Shown: positions 18,011 to 27,189, counted from the first letter of the stretch. The stretch: DNA of 64,000 nucleotides from Streptomyces sp. ISL-87 (GCF_018614095.1 NZ_JAGGOY010000061.1:73771-137770); one strand, 5' to 3'. Program-made: numbers and translations. The notes: generated from the letters alone by a model not told the origin.

Positions 18011-18150
18011 GAGAGGACTTTAAGGGGCTACATTGAGCCACTCGCGTTCACGTGACAGCCCGTTGCCTTTCACCCGTGTTTTGCACGGGGGGCGACGTCA
18101 GGGACGCAGACTGTGCAACCACCCCACCGCCCAGAAGGACCGAAGGCTCC

Positions 18151-18837
18151 GTGCCCGTACCCGTACTCCTCGCCGGCCGCTCCGTGCGGCTCGAGCCCCT
18201 CGCCCCCCACCACACCGAGGCCTTGGCCATGGCCGGGGCCGAGGATCGTACGACTTACGCCTTCACTCCCGTGCCCCATGGGGTGCAGGCGTCTCACGAG
18301 TACATCGACCGTGCCCTCGCCGATCAGGCAGCGGGTCGATCGCTCCCGTTCGCGGTGGTCAGAGCCACCGACGGGCGGGTCGTCGGTTCGACCCGGTTCC
18401 TGGAACTCGACTACTGGCAGGGGCCTCTGGTGTGGCCCGCCGTGCCGGGCGTCCCGTTCGGCGATCCGGCGACGGCGATCCCCGATGCCGCCGAGATCGG
18501 CAATACCTGGCTGTCCCCGGGCGCCCAGGGCACGGGCATCAACACCGAGGCGAAGCTGCTTATGCTCCGCCATGCCTTCGAAACCTGGGGCGTCCGGCGC
18601 ATCTCGCTGCGCGCGGACGCCCGCAACGGTCGCTCGCGGGCGGCGATGGAGCGGCTGGGCTTCACCTGTGAGGGAGTCCGCCGGGCGCATTCGCGGGGGC
18701 TGGACGGCGCGGTGCGCAGTACGGCCTTCTACTCGATCCTCGACGAGGAGTGGCCGACCGTGCGGTCAATTATCGAGCTGCGGCTGTCGCCCACCGCTCA
18801 GCGCAAGCGCCGGCGCAAGACGCTCATTCCGGCGTAA
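18151..18837 (+). CDS. GNAT-family N-acetyltransferase (RimJ/RimL-like)
   Basis: A 228-residue acetyltransferase. GSTRFLELDYW and the acetyl-CoA loop region EIGNTWLSPGAQGTGINTEAK, followed by RRISLRADARNGRSRAAMERLG, match RimJ/RimL-type GNAT enzymes that acetylate N-termini or small amines. GTG 18151 begins right at the domain; the open frame extends upstream to 18052 without coding character. The C-terminus is basic (RKRRRK). Confidence 0.88.
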   Translation: MPVPVLLAGRSVRLEPLAPHHTEALAMAGAEDRTTYAFTPVPHGVQASHEYIDRALADQAAGRSLPFAVVRATDGRVVGSTRFLELDYWQGPLVWPAVPGVPFGDPATAIPDAAEIGNTWLSPGAQGTGINTEAKLLMLRHAFETWGVRRISLRADARNGRSRAAMERLGFTCEGVRRAHSRGLDGAVRSTAFYSILDEEWPTVRSIIELRLSPTAQRKRRRKTLIPA

Positions 18838-18873
18838 CAGTCCTGCGGCGGCTCCGCCCCGGCCCTCCCGGGT

Positions 18874-19902
18874 TCATCCGAGGACGGCCGGGGCGAGCGC
18901 CGACGCCATCAGCCGGGCCGGCGCGCCGCTCCCGTCGGCCGGCACGGTGTACAGGTCGGCGCCGAAGTCACCCGGCAGGGAGTAGGCGACGGTCTTGTCG
19001 TCGAGCCACACCACCTGGTCGTCCACGCTGCGCTCCTCGGCGAGCGGGGTCTCCTTCATGGAGGCCAGGTCCAGTGCGTACAGCCGCCAGGGCGCCTCCG
19101 CCGGGGCGCCCTCCACCCGCTTCTTGAACACCAGCCGGGTCCCGTCGGGTGACAGCGAGGGGCATTCCAGGTTCTCGCGCAGGGTGGTCACCGTGCGCTC
19201 GGCCAGGTCGCCGCGCACCAGGTACGTCCGGCCGCCGGTCGCGAGCGTGGCGTAGAACGTCCGCTCGTCGGCGGTGAAGGTCACGCCCCAGAAGTTCACG
19301 TCGGCATTGCGGTACGTCTTGCCGTCCTTGCGGATGGCGAAGTCCTCCAGCGAGGCGTCGAGCTTCCCGGTGCGCAGGTCGAGCAGTGAGGTCCGGGTGG
19401 AGAAGTTCGTACCGGCATACGAATCCCCGCCGACGAACACCGTCCAGGCGGCGAGGTGTCCGCCGGGCGAGACCCGGGCGCGGGTGGGGATGCCGGCCAG
19501 GGGGTGGGTGGAGAGCTCCTTGAGGTGGGCGTCGAGCACGACGGCCCGGTAGCCGTCCTGGACCCCGCCCTTGTCGGCCCGGAGGCAGATCCCGGTGCCC
19601 GCGGCGGAGTGGAAGCGCAGGCAGCTGACCCCGGAAGCGGTGCGGGGCCCTTCGGGCGCGTCGGCCGGGACGGTGGCGAGCTCGTCGCGGTGCGGCCCCC
19701 AGGCCATGTTCCGGAACACGATCCGCCGGCCGCCCTCGCCGGGGGCCAGCGACAGCTCTCCCCGGGTGATCCGCGGGCCGCCGGCCTGGGCCTGGTTCTT
19801 CTCATCGGCCCGCGAGGAGGCCCGCACGACGGCGAGCACCCCCACCGCGGCGAGCAGCACCACGGCGGAGACGAGGATCAGGATCCGGCGTTGGAGGGTC
19901 AT
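18874..19902 (-). CDS. Membrane-anchored TolB/WD40-like beta-propeller protein
   Basis: A 342-residue protein with one N-terminal membrane helix (ILILVSAVVLLAAVGVLAVV) and an external domain with repeated propeller blades, for example TRARVSPGGHLAAWTVF, SLSPDGTRLVFKKR and VVWLDDKTVAYSLPG. Such blades mediate protein interaction; no catalytic motif is seen. It is the last gene of an apparent three-gene operon behind a secreted phosphoesterase and an MFS carrier (25-bp gap). Function unknown. Confidence 0.8.
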   Translation of the reverse strand: MTLQRRILILVSAVVLLAAVGVLAVVRASSRADEKNQAQAGGPRITRGELSLAPGEGGRRIVFRNMAWGPHRDELATVPADAPEGPRTASGVSCLRFHSAAGTGICLRADKGGVQDGYRAVVLDAHLKELSTHPLAGIPTRARVSPGGHLAAWTVFVGGDSYAGTNFSTRTSLLDLRTGKLDASLEDFAIRKDGKTYRNADVNFWGVTFTADERTFYATLATGGRTYLVRGDLAERTVTTLRENLECPSLSPDGTRLVFKKRVEGAPAEAPWRLYALDLASMKETPLAEERSVDDQVVWLDDKTVAYSLPGDFGADLYTVPADGSGAPARLMASALAPAVLG

Positions 19903-19927
19903 GGGGGGCCTTTCGGGGACGTGGGGG

Positions 19928-21199
19928 TCAGGCGTCGGCGGGCCGCAGCCGGACGCAGACGGCGGCGGCCACGGCCAGCAGCGCGGCGGCACCGGCGAGC
20001 GCGGGGCGGGCGCCCCATACGGTCCAGGCGGCGCCGAAGCAGAGGGAGGCGGCGAACCGGGCGAGGGACTGGCCGGTCTGGACGAGGGCGAGGCCCCCGC
20101 CGCGGTGTTCCTCGGGGACGGCTCCGGCGGCCGCGGCCATGAGCACCCCGTCGGTGGCCGCGTAGAAGGAGCCGTGCAGCAGGAGCACGGCGTACGGCAG
20201 CGCGGGATGCTGGCCGTGCTGCCCGCCGGCGAGGAGGAGTCCGTATGCGGCGAGCAGCGCGAGGTGGCCGCCGAGGAAGACGCGCCAGCGGCCGATCCGG
20301 TCGGCGAGCCGGCCGAGCGGCAGAGCGAGCAGGAAGAACGCGGCGGCGGTGCCGAGCGGAAGCAGCGCGAACCAGCGGTCGCTGATCCCGGTGGCGCGCT
20401 GGAGCAGCAGGAAGACGAAGCCGTCGCTGACGGTGCACAGGCCCAGCAGCAGCGCGCACAGGCCGATCCGGCGCAGGTCGCGGCGGCGCAGCAGCCCGAA
20501 GGAGGCCTTCAGGGAGACCGGCTCCGCGTGGGCGGCGGGCTCTGTCCGGCGGCCCGGGACGAACAGCACCAGCACGAGCACGCCGAGCACCGCGACGCAG
20601 GCGCTGACGGTGAACACGGCGTCGTAGCCGTCGGCGGCGCCGCGCAGGATGAGGAAGGCGAGGATCGGCCCGATCAGCGCGCCCGCGGTGTCCATGGCCC
20701 GGTGCACGCCGAAGGCCCGGCCGCGATCCTCGGGGGCGGCGGCGAGGGAGATCAGCGCGTCGCGCGGGGCGGTACGCAGGCCCTTGCCGGTGCGGTCGAG
20801 GGCGAGCACGGCGCCGATGGCGGGCAGGGTGTGCGCGAGCAGCAGCAGCGGCTTGCACAGGGCGGAGAGGCCGTATCCGGTTCCGGCGAGGGCCTTGTGG
20901 CGGCCGAAACGGTCGCCGAGGTGGCCGCCGGTCAGGCGGACCAGGGCGCTGACGCCGTTGTAGAGGCCGTCGAGCAGGCCGAAGCCGAGCGGGGAGAGCC
21001 CGAGTCCGGCGACGAGGTAGAGCGGGAGCACGGCGGTGACCATCTCCGAGGAGACGTCGGTGATCAGGCTGACCGTGCCGAGGGCGAGCACCGTGGGGGC
21101 GAGCGCGGCGCGCCGCCCCGGGCTGGTGCCCGGGGCGACGGCCGACGGCTCGGGGGTCACGGCGGGCGCGGGGGTACCGCGACTGTCCGCAACGTACAT
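19928..21199 (-). CDS. MFS transporter
   Basis: A 423-residue twelve-helix carrier with the motif GGHLGDRFGRHKALAG after helix 2 and ALDRTGKGLRTAPRDALIS between helices 4 and 5, a combination seen in a broad group of bacterial MFS proteins related to sugar and drug exporters. It starts 2 nt after the stop of the secreted phosphoesterase, so the two are translationally coupled. Substrate unknown. Confidence 0.88.
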   Translation of the reverse strand: MYVADSRGTPAPAVTPEPSAVAPGTSPGRRAALAPTVLALGTVSLITDVSSEMVTAVLPLYLVAGLGLSPLGFGLLDGLYNGVSALVRLTGGHLGDRFGRHKALAGTGYGLSALCKPLLLLAHTLPAIGAVLALDRTGKGLRTAPRDALISLAAAPEDRGRAFGVHRAMDTAGALIGPILAFLILRGAADGYDAVFTVSACVAVLGVLVLVLFVPGRRTEPAAHAEPVSLKASFGLLRRRDLRRIGLCALLLGLCTVSDGFVFLLLQRATGISDRWFALLPLGTAAAFFLLALPLGRLADRIGRWRVFLGGHLALLAAYGLLLAGGQHGQHPALPYAVLLLHGSFYAATDGVLMAAAAGAVPEEHRGGGLALVQTGQSLARFAASLCFGAAWTVWGARPALAGAAALLAVAAAVCVRLRPADA

Positions 21200-21201
21200 G
21201 G

Positions 21202-22092
21202 TCAGGAAGTCCAGATCCCCGTGATGTCCTGGGCGGTGGCCGCGTTCCCGGCGTGGGTGCTCAGGCCGGACAGGTCCTCCAGGGTGCGCAGCATGTCGTA
21301 GTGGTTGTAGGTGGTGCTCGACGTGGAGCCCGGGGTCACGGGCTGGCCGTAGAGCACGGTCGGGATCTTGTTGCCGGCGAGCCGGTTGTCCTCGTCGAAG
21401 GTGACGACGAGCAGGCTGTTGTGGGTCTTGGCCCAGTCCGCGTAAGCCTTGAGGTTGTTCTTGAGCCAGGTGTCGCCGGTGCCGACGGAGCAGTCGTGCA
21501 TGTCGTTGCACAGGTCCGGGACGACGAAGGACACCTTGGGCAGGGTGGTGAAGTCCGTCGGGAACTGGCTCATGGTCTTGGCGGTGCTGGTGGGCACGTT
21601 GGAGAACGCGAACCACGGGTTGTGCTTGCGGGCGTACTTGCCGCTGCTGCAGGTCGTGGAGCCCTGGCTCGGCAGGCCCTCGTTGTAGCTGGCCCAGGTC
21701 TTGCCGGCGGCTATGAGCTCCGAGGCCAGGTTGGCGGTGGAGCGGGAGCCGGGCGTGTAGCAGCTGTCGTCGGTGACGCCCTGGTTGGAGCCCGAGAAGA
21801 GCTGGAGGTAGTTGGGCTGGCTCGGGTGGGTGATGCCGTAGGAGTTGGTGAGGTTGGCTCCCCCGCTCTTGAGGGAGTTGATGTACGGGGCGCTGGAGCT
21901 GCCGATGACTTGGCTGTAGGCGTGGTTCTCGAAGACCACGACGACGGTGTGGTCGGGCGCGGGCAGGGTGGCCGCGTGTGCGGGCTGGGCGGCACCGATG
22001 CCGGCCCACAGAGCGGCCCCGGCGACGGTGACGCCGAAAGCGGCGGCGAGGGCGGTCTTGCGGCGGGACCGGGAAAGCGGCATGCCGAACAC
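21202..22092 (-). CDS. Secreted phosphoesterase (acid phosphatase/phospholipase C-like)
   Basis: A 296-residue secreted enzyme. Start is GTG 22092, eight nucleotides after GGAGG. Signal peptide to about residue 40 (SRRKTALAAAFG ... AHAAT). The mature protein begins HTVVVVFENHAYSQVIGSSS, with THPSQPNYLQLFSGS and VVTFDEDNRLAGNK, matching the phosphoesterase family that includes acid phosphatase AcpA and phospholipase C. The family Asp, Glu/Asn and Thr/Ser positions are in these stretches. It probably releases phosphate from extracellular esters. First gene of a three-gene operon with an MFS carrier and a propeller protein. Confidence 0.88.
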   Translation of the reverse strand: MFGMPLSRSRRKTALAAAFGVTVAGAALWAGIGAAQPAHAATLPAPDHTVVVVFENHAYSQVIGSSSAPYINSLKSGGANLTNSYGITHPSQPNYLQLFSGSNQGVTDDSCYTPGSRSTANLASELIAAGKTWASYNEGLPSQGSTTCSSGKYARKHNPWFAFSNVPTSTAKTMSQFPTDFTTLPKVSFVVPDLCNDMHDCSVGTGDTWLKNNLKAYADWAKTHNSLLVVTFDEDNRLAGNKIPTVLYGQPVTPGSTSSTTYNHYDMLRTLEDLSGLSTHAGNAATAQDITGIWTS

Positions 22093-22345
22093 GGAAGTTA
22101 CCTCCGGGCAGGGGGTGGGGGCGGCGGCGCGGACGCACCATATCCAGCGGCATCTGCATGGGCCAGGGACAGACGGCGAACAGAACGGGAACTCCGAAGG
22201 CCCTCCCGGTGATCGGCAACGTCCTCCTCTACGGAGTTCCAAGAGAAGGAAAAATGTGGAACCAGTTCGACTTTGCGATCATCATTCGAGGAGAAGCAGA
22301 CAACCCCGCCCCAACAGGGCAGCAACAGCCGGAGAGCCCTCGCAC

Positions 22346-23614
22346 ATGTCGTACGCACCCGATGGTCACCAATACCAGCCATACCGGCAGGAACCGGAAC
22401 CTCGGTATCAGCAGCCACAGTCGCAGTACGACGGTCCGACCGTTGCGTTCGGTTCAGCCGATCCGTACGGCTCGCCCGATCAGTACGGTGCGCCCGGTCC
22501 GTACGGATCGCCGCAGCCGCCCGCGCCCGAGCCGCCGCGCCGACGGTCCCGCGGGTGGCGCTGGCTGATAGCCGGCGTCTCCGTGCTCGCCCTCGCCGGC
22601 ATAGCGGCGGGCGTGATGAGCTACTACGAGATACCCCCGTTCACGGACAAGGGCAAGGACGTGTCGTTCGGGCAGCCCGCCGGCGGTAGCGGCGGTACCG
22701 GGGGCGGCGGCGAGAAGGCCGCTCCGAAGCAGCCCGCGAACTCGAAGATGCAGATGCCGACCGATCCGTCGGCCGTGTTCAAGAACTCGATGACCCTGGC
22801 CGACGGCACGCACGTCGCCGTCACCACCCTGGACGGCAAGAAGTCCGGCTTCAAGGGCAAGGTCTGGGTGTGGGCGCCCAAGGAGTACAACGACCCGAAG
22901 TTCGCCAAGAGCGGCTTTCCGGTCATGATCGCCCTGCCCGGCGGTGCCGGCTACCCGACCAATTACTGGATGGGCACCGACCTGGGCCTCCAGACGAGCA
23001 TCAGCAAGTGGTACTCGGAGGGCAAGAGCAAGCCCTTCATCCTGGCCATGCCGGTGCTGAACCCGGGGCCGGACGACAAGGGCATCTACTGGGACGGCTC
23101 CGACATCCCCGGCCAGCCGAAGATGGGCACCTGGCTGACCGAGGACGTCCCGGACCTGATGAAGGCGAACTTCCGCACGGTCAAGTCCCGTGACGGCTGG
23201 GCCTTCATGGGTTCCTCCACCGGCGGCTTCGCGGGCCTGAAGGCCGTGCTGAAGCACCCGGACAAGTTCAAGGCCGTGATCGCCTCCGGCCCGGACATCG
23301 TCCCGGACTCCTCCCTGTGGAAGGGCTACGACAAGGAGAAGGCCGAGAACAACCCCGAGATCCTGGCGAAGCAGCTCATCGACAGCAAGGGGCCGGACGT
23401 CTACCTCGCCTTCCAGGTCGGCGACAGCGAGAGCAACCCGAAGACCCTGCCGGACGTGAAGAAATTCATCGCCACCTACGGCAACAAGGGCCCGATCCAC
23501 ACCAGCCTGCGCGTGATCGCGGGCGGCAAGCACAACGCCAAGACGTACGTGCCGAACATGGGCGAGGGCCCGATCGAGTTCATCAGCAAGGTCATGGAAG
23601 GACCGGTGGAGTAG
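22346..23614 (+). CDS. Membrane-anchored esterase (esterase D/PHB-depolymerase-like)
   Basis: A 422-residue protein. The first 70 residues are rich in Gln/Tyr/Pro/Gly (repeating GSPDQYGAPGPYGSPQ) and cytosolic, then a membrane helix follows (WLIAGVSVLALAGIAAGVMS). After a Gly/Pro linker comes an esterase domain with WVWAPKEY, the nucleophile motif FMGSSTGGFAGL and a late His in AGGKHNAKTY. This resembles the antigen-85/esterase-D group acting at the cell surface. Start ATG 22346 has GGAGA upstream. Divergent from the secreted phosphoesterase. Confidence 0.85.
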   Translation: MSYAPDGHQYQPYRQEPEPRYQQPQSQYDGPTVAFGSADPYGSPDQYGAPGPYGSPQPPAPEPPRRRSRGWRWLIAGVSVLALAGIAAGVMSYYEIPPFTDKGKDVSFGQPAGGSGGTGGGGEKAAPKQPANSKMQMPTDPSAVFKNSMTLADGTHVAVTTLDGKKSGFKGKVWVWAPKEYNDPKFAKSGFPVMIALPGGAGYPTNYWMGTDLGLQTSISKWYSEGKSKPFILAMPVLNPGPDDKGIYWDGSDIPGQPKMGTWLTEDVPDLMKANFRTVKSRDGWAFMGSSTGGFAGLKAVLKHPDKFKAVIASGPDIVPDSSLWKGYDKEKAENNPEILAKQLIDSKGPDVYLAFQVGDSESNPKTLPDVKKFIATYGNKGPIHTSLRVIAGGKHNAKTYVPNMGEGPIEFISKVMEGPVE

Positions 23615-25085
23615 CCACCGCGTCCCGCGTCCGGGGCGCCTCCAGCGCCTCCTCCGCCTCTCCCGCTTCCTTGAGCTCCGGCCCGCCGAACGCCTTCGGC
23701 GGGCCGTTGCCGTCCCAGGGGGCCCAGCCCGGGTCGCCGGTCACCGCGAAGCGCACCCACGCCGCGTGCATCTCGTCGGCCAGCGCCTGCGGGGCGTCCG
23801 GGCCGGCCAGCCAGGTGGACTCCGGCACATGGAGTGCGTCGAATACGAAGCCCAGTTCGAGGGCGTGGCAGGAACCGAGGCCGGGTACCCCGGAGGGCCA
23901 GCCGAATTCGTAGAGGTAGCTCGGCGCCGCCCGCCGGGCCCCCGCGAGCCGCCGCAGCGGGTCACGCAGCAGCCGGTCGGTGAGGAGCTGGCCGGCGAGC
24001 TCGGCCGGGGTCGCCCCGGGCAGGGCGGCGCGCAGCGCCCGTACGGCGGCCCGGTCCTTGCCGCTGCGGGCCCGGGCCAGCGCCACGGCCAGGGGGCCCA
24101 GCCGGTCCAGCATCCGCATCGCCCCCGTGGGGGCGAGCCAGAGCCGGTACTCCTCGGTGGTCCAGCCCAGCAGCAGCGGCACGTCCGGGGCCGCCGCGTC
24201 GAGGGGGTCCTCGGGCAGTGTGTCCGGGTCGGTGACCAGCCCGAAGTGGGGGCCGCCGAGCAGCGGACCGGAGCGGCGCAGCACGGCGCCCTGGGCCGCG
24301 AGCAGGTCCGGCAGGGCGGTGGCCGAGAAGGCCCGGGCGGTGGCGGGCATCTTGAGCAGCGAGGCCATTCGCCGGACCATCGTGCGGACCTTGTCGCGCG
24401 GAGAGGCCTCGGGGGCGCCGCTCTGGAGGACGGCCTGGGCGAAGAGCCCGGCGGCGCGCGGGGCGGCGAGCAGCGCGCCGACGCTGATGGCGCCGGCGGA
24501 CTCGCCGAAGATAGTGACCCGGTCGGGGTCGCCGCCGAAGGCCGCGATGTTGTCCCGGACCCAGGTGAGGGCGGCGATCTGGTCGAGCAGGCCACGGTTG
24601 GCGGGGGCGTCCGGGAAGAGGCCGTATCCGAGCACGCCGAGGCGGTAGTTGACGGAGACGAGCACCACTCCGTCGCGGGCGAAGCTCGCGCCGTCGTAGA
24701 CGGGGACGGCGGAGGAGCCCCGGGTGAGCGCCCCGCCGTGGATCCACACCATCACGGGCAACCGGGCTCCGGGCATCTCCTCGCCGACGGGGGCGGGGGT
24801 CCACACGTTGAGGTTCAGGCAGTCGTCCCCGGGGATCTCCGGATCGGACAGCAGGGCCGCGAACGTGTCCGGGTAGGGCACCTTGGGCGGGGTGGGCCCG
24901 AACGCACCGGCGTCGCGTACGCCGTCCCAGGGCTCCGGGGGCGCGGGCGCGGCGAAGCGGAGGGCGCCGACGGGCGGTGCGGCGTAGGGGATGCCCCGGA
25001 AGACGCAGGTCCCGCCCGCCTCCCGCCGGCCCTCGACCACCCCGTATCCGGTGCTGGCCCGGGGCCGGCCGCTCGCTGCACTCAT
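23592..25085 (-). CDS. Carboxylesterase/lipase family protein (type B)
   Basis: A 497-residue type-B carboxylesterase: FRGIPYAAPPVG at the N-terminus, EDCLNLNVW variant (GDDCLNLNVWTP), oxyanion-hole VWIHGGA, nucleophile FGESAGAISV near residue 200 and CHALELGFVFD carrying the catalytic His. No signal peptide, so cytosolic. It hydrolyses carboxyl esters of unknown identity. Its 3' end overlaps the convergent esterase gene by 23 bp. Confidence 0.92.
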   Translation of the reverse strand: MSAASGRPRASTGYGVVEGRREAGGTCVFRGIPYAAPPVGALRFAAPAPPEPWDGVRDAGAFGPTPPKVPYPDTFAALLSDPEIPGDDCLNLNVWTPAPVGEEMPGARLPVMVWIHGGALTRGSSAVPVYDGASFARDGVVLVSVNYRLGVLGYGLFPDAPANRGLLDQIAALTWVRDNIAAFGGDPDRVTIFGESAGAISVGALLAAPRAAGLFAQAVLQSGAPEASPRDKVRTMVRRMASLLKMPATARAFSATALPDLLAAQGAVLRRSGPLLGGPHFGLVTDPDTLPEDPLDAAAPDVPLLLGWTTEEYRLWLAPTGAMRMLDRLGPLAVALARARSGKDRAAVRALRAALPGATPAELAGQLLTDRLLRDPLRRLAGARRAAPSYLYEFGWPSGVPGLGSCHALELGFVFDALHVPESTWLAGPDAPQALADEMHAAWVRFAVTGDPGWAPWDGNGPPKAFGGPELKEAGEAEEALEAPRTRDAVATPPVLP

Positions 25086-25269
25086 CCCGTCCTCCTGGGA
25101 ACTGCCGAATCAGGTGTTCCGGGCACGGTCGCACAGCCTTCCAACGGTTGCCAAGGCGCGACCCGGCCGGGTGCCGGCTCCGATCCCCGGTGGTGGCCGG
25201 GGGACGTCACCAAGACATGGCCGTATTCCGCCTCTGTGCGATTCGGCATCACCAGGTAGGCGCAGCGGC

Positions 25270-25296
25270 CGTGACCCTTGGGCCATCGCTGCGTTG
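25270..25296 (+). promoter_or_regulatory. σBldN-like promoter upstream of chaplin gene
   Basis: CGTGAC (25270-25275) and CGTTG (25292-25296) are separated by exactly 16 nt, matching the CGTAAC-N16-CGTTG form reported for σBldN promoters with one change. Chaplin genes are established BldN targets. It would give an mRNA leader of roughly 50 nt before the chaplin start. Confidence 0.6.
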
Positions 25297-25353
25297 TATG
25301 CCATGTCAAAGCCACAGATTCTGTGGCGCCCCATATCTCATGAGGAGATCTTG

Positions 25354-25638
25354 ATGTCGCGTATCGCGAAGGCATTCGCCATCACCGCTGTCGCCGGTAG
25401 CGCTATGGCCGCCGGTGCGGGCCTGGCTGTCGCCGATGCCGGAGCGCACGGTGCGGCGATCGGCTCCCCCGGTGTCCTGTCGGGCAACCTGCTCCAGGTT
25501 CCGGTTCACATCCCGGTCAACGTCTGCGGCAACACCGTCAACGTGTTCGCCCTGCTGAACCCGGCGTTCGGCAACACCTGCATCAACCACTCGGACGGCG
25601 GCGAGCACCACACCGAGGGCGAGGGCTACGGCGGCTGA
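25354..25638 (+). CDS. Short chaplin (hydrophobic cell-surface protein)
   Basis: A 94-residue secreted protein. A signal peptide (IAKAFAITAVAGSAMAAGAG, then LAVADA) precedes one chaplin domain beginning GAHGAAIGSPGVLSGN, with VPVNVCGNTVNVF and FGNTCIN holding the two conserved cysteines. A short charged tail (HSDGGEHHTEGEGYGG) is unusual beyond the domain. Short chaplins assemble into amyloid-like fibrils that coat aerial hyphae. Start ATG 25354 follows GAGGAG at 25342-25347. A strong terminator follows. Confidence 0.95.
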   Translation: MSRIAKAFAITAVAGSAMAAGAGLAVADAGAHGAAIGSPGVLSGNLLQVPVHIPVNVCGNTVNVFALLNPAFGNTCINHSDGGEHHTEGEGYGG

Positions 25639-25658
25639 CCGCCTGCCTGACCGGCTGA

Positions 25659-25685
25659 GGGCCCCCGCCTTGGCGGGGGCCCTTT
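25659..25685 (+). terminator. Rho-independent terminator of the chaplin gene
   Basis: An 11-bp perfect stem (GGGCCCCCGCC at 25659-25669 with 25672-25682) with a tight TT-centred loop is followed by TTT. Confidence 0.9.
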
Positions 25686-25758
25686 CGCTGTGCGGTGAGG
25701 TGTGTGCAGTGAGGCGAGGTGAAGGAGGTGGGCGTGAGACGTCACTCGTAGCCCGGTG

Positions 25759-26622
25759 TCACTCGTAGCGGTAGAGCCTCTGGTGCCCCAACATCTCGCG
25801 CGGGGTGATGTTCCACGGCGGCATCGGCTCGTCCAGCGCGATCACCCTGCCGCGCTGGGGGTCGCCCCACTTGGGCGGGGTGGCGGGCAGGTATCCGGAG
25901 GTGGGGTGCTGCTGCTGCCAGCGGTCCCAGAGCAGGTCCACGAAGGCGTGGTGAAGCCAGAACACCGGGTCGTTTGGCGCCGTGCCGCCCGTCATGTGGC
26001 CGCCGATCCACTGGTGGACCTTGTTGTGGTTGCGCCAGCGCTCGCTCTTCGGCGCGGCCCAGCCCTCCAGCTTGTTGCGGAAGCCGCCCTCGGCCGCGGT
26101 GGAGTCCCAGGGGGCGGTGTCGTAGACCGGATCGTCCAGCGCCCACTGGAGTTCGGCCTTGGTGGGCAGCTTGATCGGGTTCTGCGGGCGGCCGAGGTTG
26201 CGGGTGAGGTAGCGGGCCTCCGTGACGCCCTCGGTGATCTCCCAGTTGCCCCTGTCGTAGGCGAAGGGGCCGGTCATCACCCGGCGGTCACTGGCCCGGC
26301 CGGTCCCGCCGAGGAAGTCGTCGGCCCAGAGGGATGAGACCGGGCTGGAGTCGGTGGTCCAGTCCCAGTACGGGATGCTGACCCCGGGGTCGACGACCTG
26401 GAGGTGCTTCTCGAACTCGAGGAGGTAGCGCCGGTGCCAGGGGAAGAACGACGGGGACATGTGCCCGACGCGGAGTTTGCGGTCCCGGTCGGGCACGAAG
26501 TACTTGTCGTGGGTGCGCACGAGGTCGTCGTAGACGCCATTGCGCTTGAGCGCCAGCACGGCGGCCGTGAACCGCTTCTTCTGGGTGCTGGTGAGGTGCT
26601 TCTGGTTCTGCCGGGTGTACAA
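25759..26622 (-). CDS. Second tyrosinase (MelC2-type)
   Basis: A 287-residue tyrosinase paralogue. CuA region: LVRTHDKYF and SFFPWHRRYLLEFE; CuB region: NHNKVHQWIGGHMTGG and PNDPVFWLHHAFVDLLWDRW. TTG 26622 is the likely start: GGGAGGAG lies 7 nt upstream and the frame begins exactly at the domain. It has no signal peptide and is preceded by its own cofactor gene. Sequence is clearly diverged from melC2 of this window, so it is an old paralogue (the melD-type pair of other Streptomyces), not a recent duplication. Confidence 0.93.
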   Translation of the reverse strand: MYTRQNQKHLTSTQKKRFTAAVLALKRNGVYDDLVRTHDKYFVPDRDRKLRVGHMSPSFFPWHRRYLLEFEKHLQVVDPGVSIPYWDWTTDSSPVSSLWADDFLGGTGRASDRRVMTGPFAYDRGNWEITEGVTEARYLTRNLGRPQNPIKLPTKAELQWALDDPVYDTAPWDSTAAEGGFRNKLEGWAAPKSERWRNHNKVHQWIGGHMTGGTAPNDPVFWLHHAFVDLLWDRWQQQHPTSGYLPATPPKWGDPQRGRVIALDEPMPPWNITPREMLGHQRLYRYE

Positions 26623-26648
26623 CGCGGGGCTCCTCCCGTTCCCGTACG

Positions 26649-27026
26649 TCAGCCGTGGTGGGGGGCGGCCATCGCCAGCTGGTTGGTGCCGAGTTCGTCG
26701 ACGGCGGCGCGGGCCAGCTCCAGCGGGGTCGCGAAGGACTGGAAGTGGTTGATCCCGCTCAGATAGCTGCCGTCGGCCCGGCGCATGACGTGCAGTGGGC
26801 GGCCGTCGATGCGCACCCCGGCCCCGGCGAGCTCGACGGCGATGTGCCGGCCCCGGTACGTCTCCTCCACGAGCGGGGCCGGGGTGAGGGTCTGCCGGGG
26901 CCGACGGGCGCGCAGTACGGGGGCCAGGGCAACGGCCGTGCCGGCGAGCACGGCCGCGGTGAAGGCGGTACGGAGGGCCGCGCGGCGGGTGAGTGCCGCG
27001 GCGGCCCGTGCCGGTGCTGTGTACAT
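26649..27026 (-). CDS. Second tyrosinase cofactor (MelC1-like)
   Basis: A 125-residue MelC1-family protein. The N-terminus is TRRAALRTAFTAAVLAGT, a possible twin-arginine signal, then VEETYRGRHIAVEL, IDGRPLHVMRR and GSYLSGINHFQSFATP, matching melC1 of this window segment by segment. It lacks the HHGG repeats and has only AAPHHG at the C-terminus. It should deliver copper to and export the adjacent tyrosinase. Spacing to that gene is 26 bp. Confidence 0.9.
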   Translation of the reverse strand: MYTAPARAAAALTRRAALRTAFTAAVLAGTAVALAPVLRARRPRQTLTPAPLVEETYRGRHIAVELAGAGVRIDGRPLHVMRRADGSYLSGINHFQSFATPLELARAAVDELGTNQLAMAAPHHG

Positions 27027-27116
27027 GCGGTCTCCCTCGCTCGGTGGTCCGCGCTAAGCGGACTAACGCGGAGCGGCGGGCGAGGTCACCCCTTGGGGTG
27101 CTTTTAGCAGAGGGTG

Positions 27117-27164
27117 CGGGGGCTCCGCCCCCGAGCCGCCGCACCTCAAACGCCGGCGAGGCTG
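27117..27164. repeat. Hairpin plus Streptomyces-type intergenic repeat
   Basis: CGGGGGC-TCC-GCCCCCG forms a hairpin, followed by CTCAAACGCCGGCGAGGCTG, a motif I know to recur in intergenic regions of Streptomyces. It lies downstream of the acyl-CoA dehydrogenase gene in the space before the tyrosinase operon, probably acting as a terminator. Confidence 0.6.
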
Positions 27165-27189
27165 GGTTGTGCCGGCGATCGCCGCGGGG

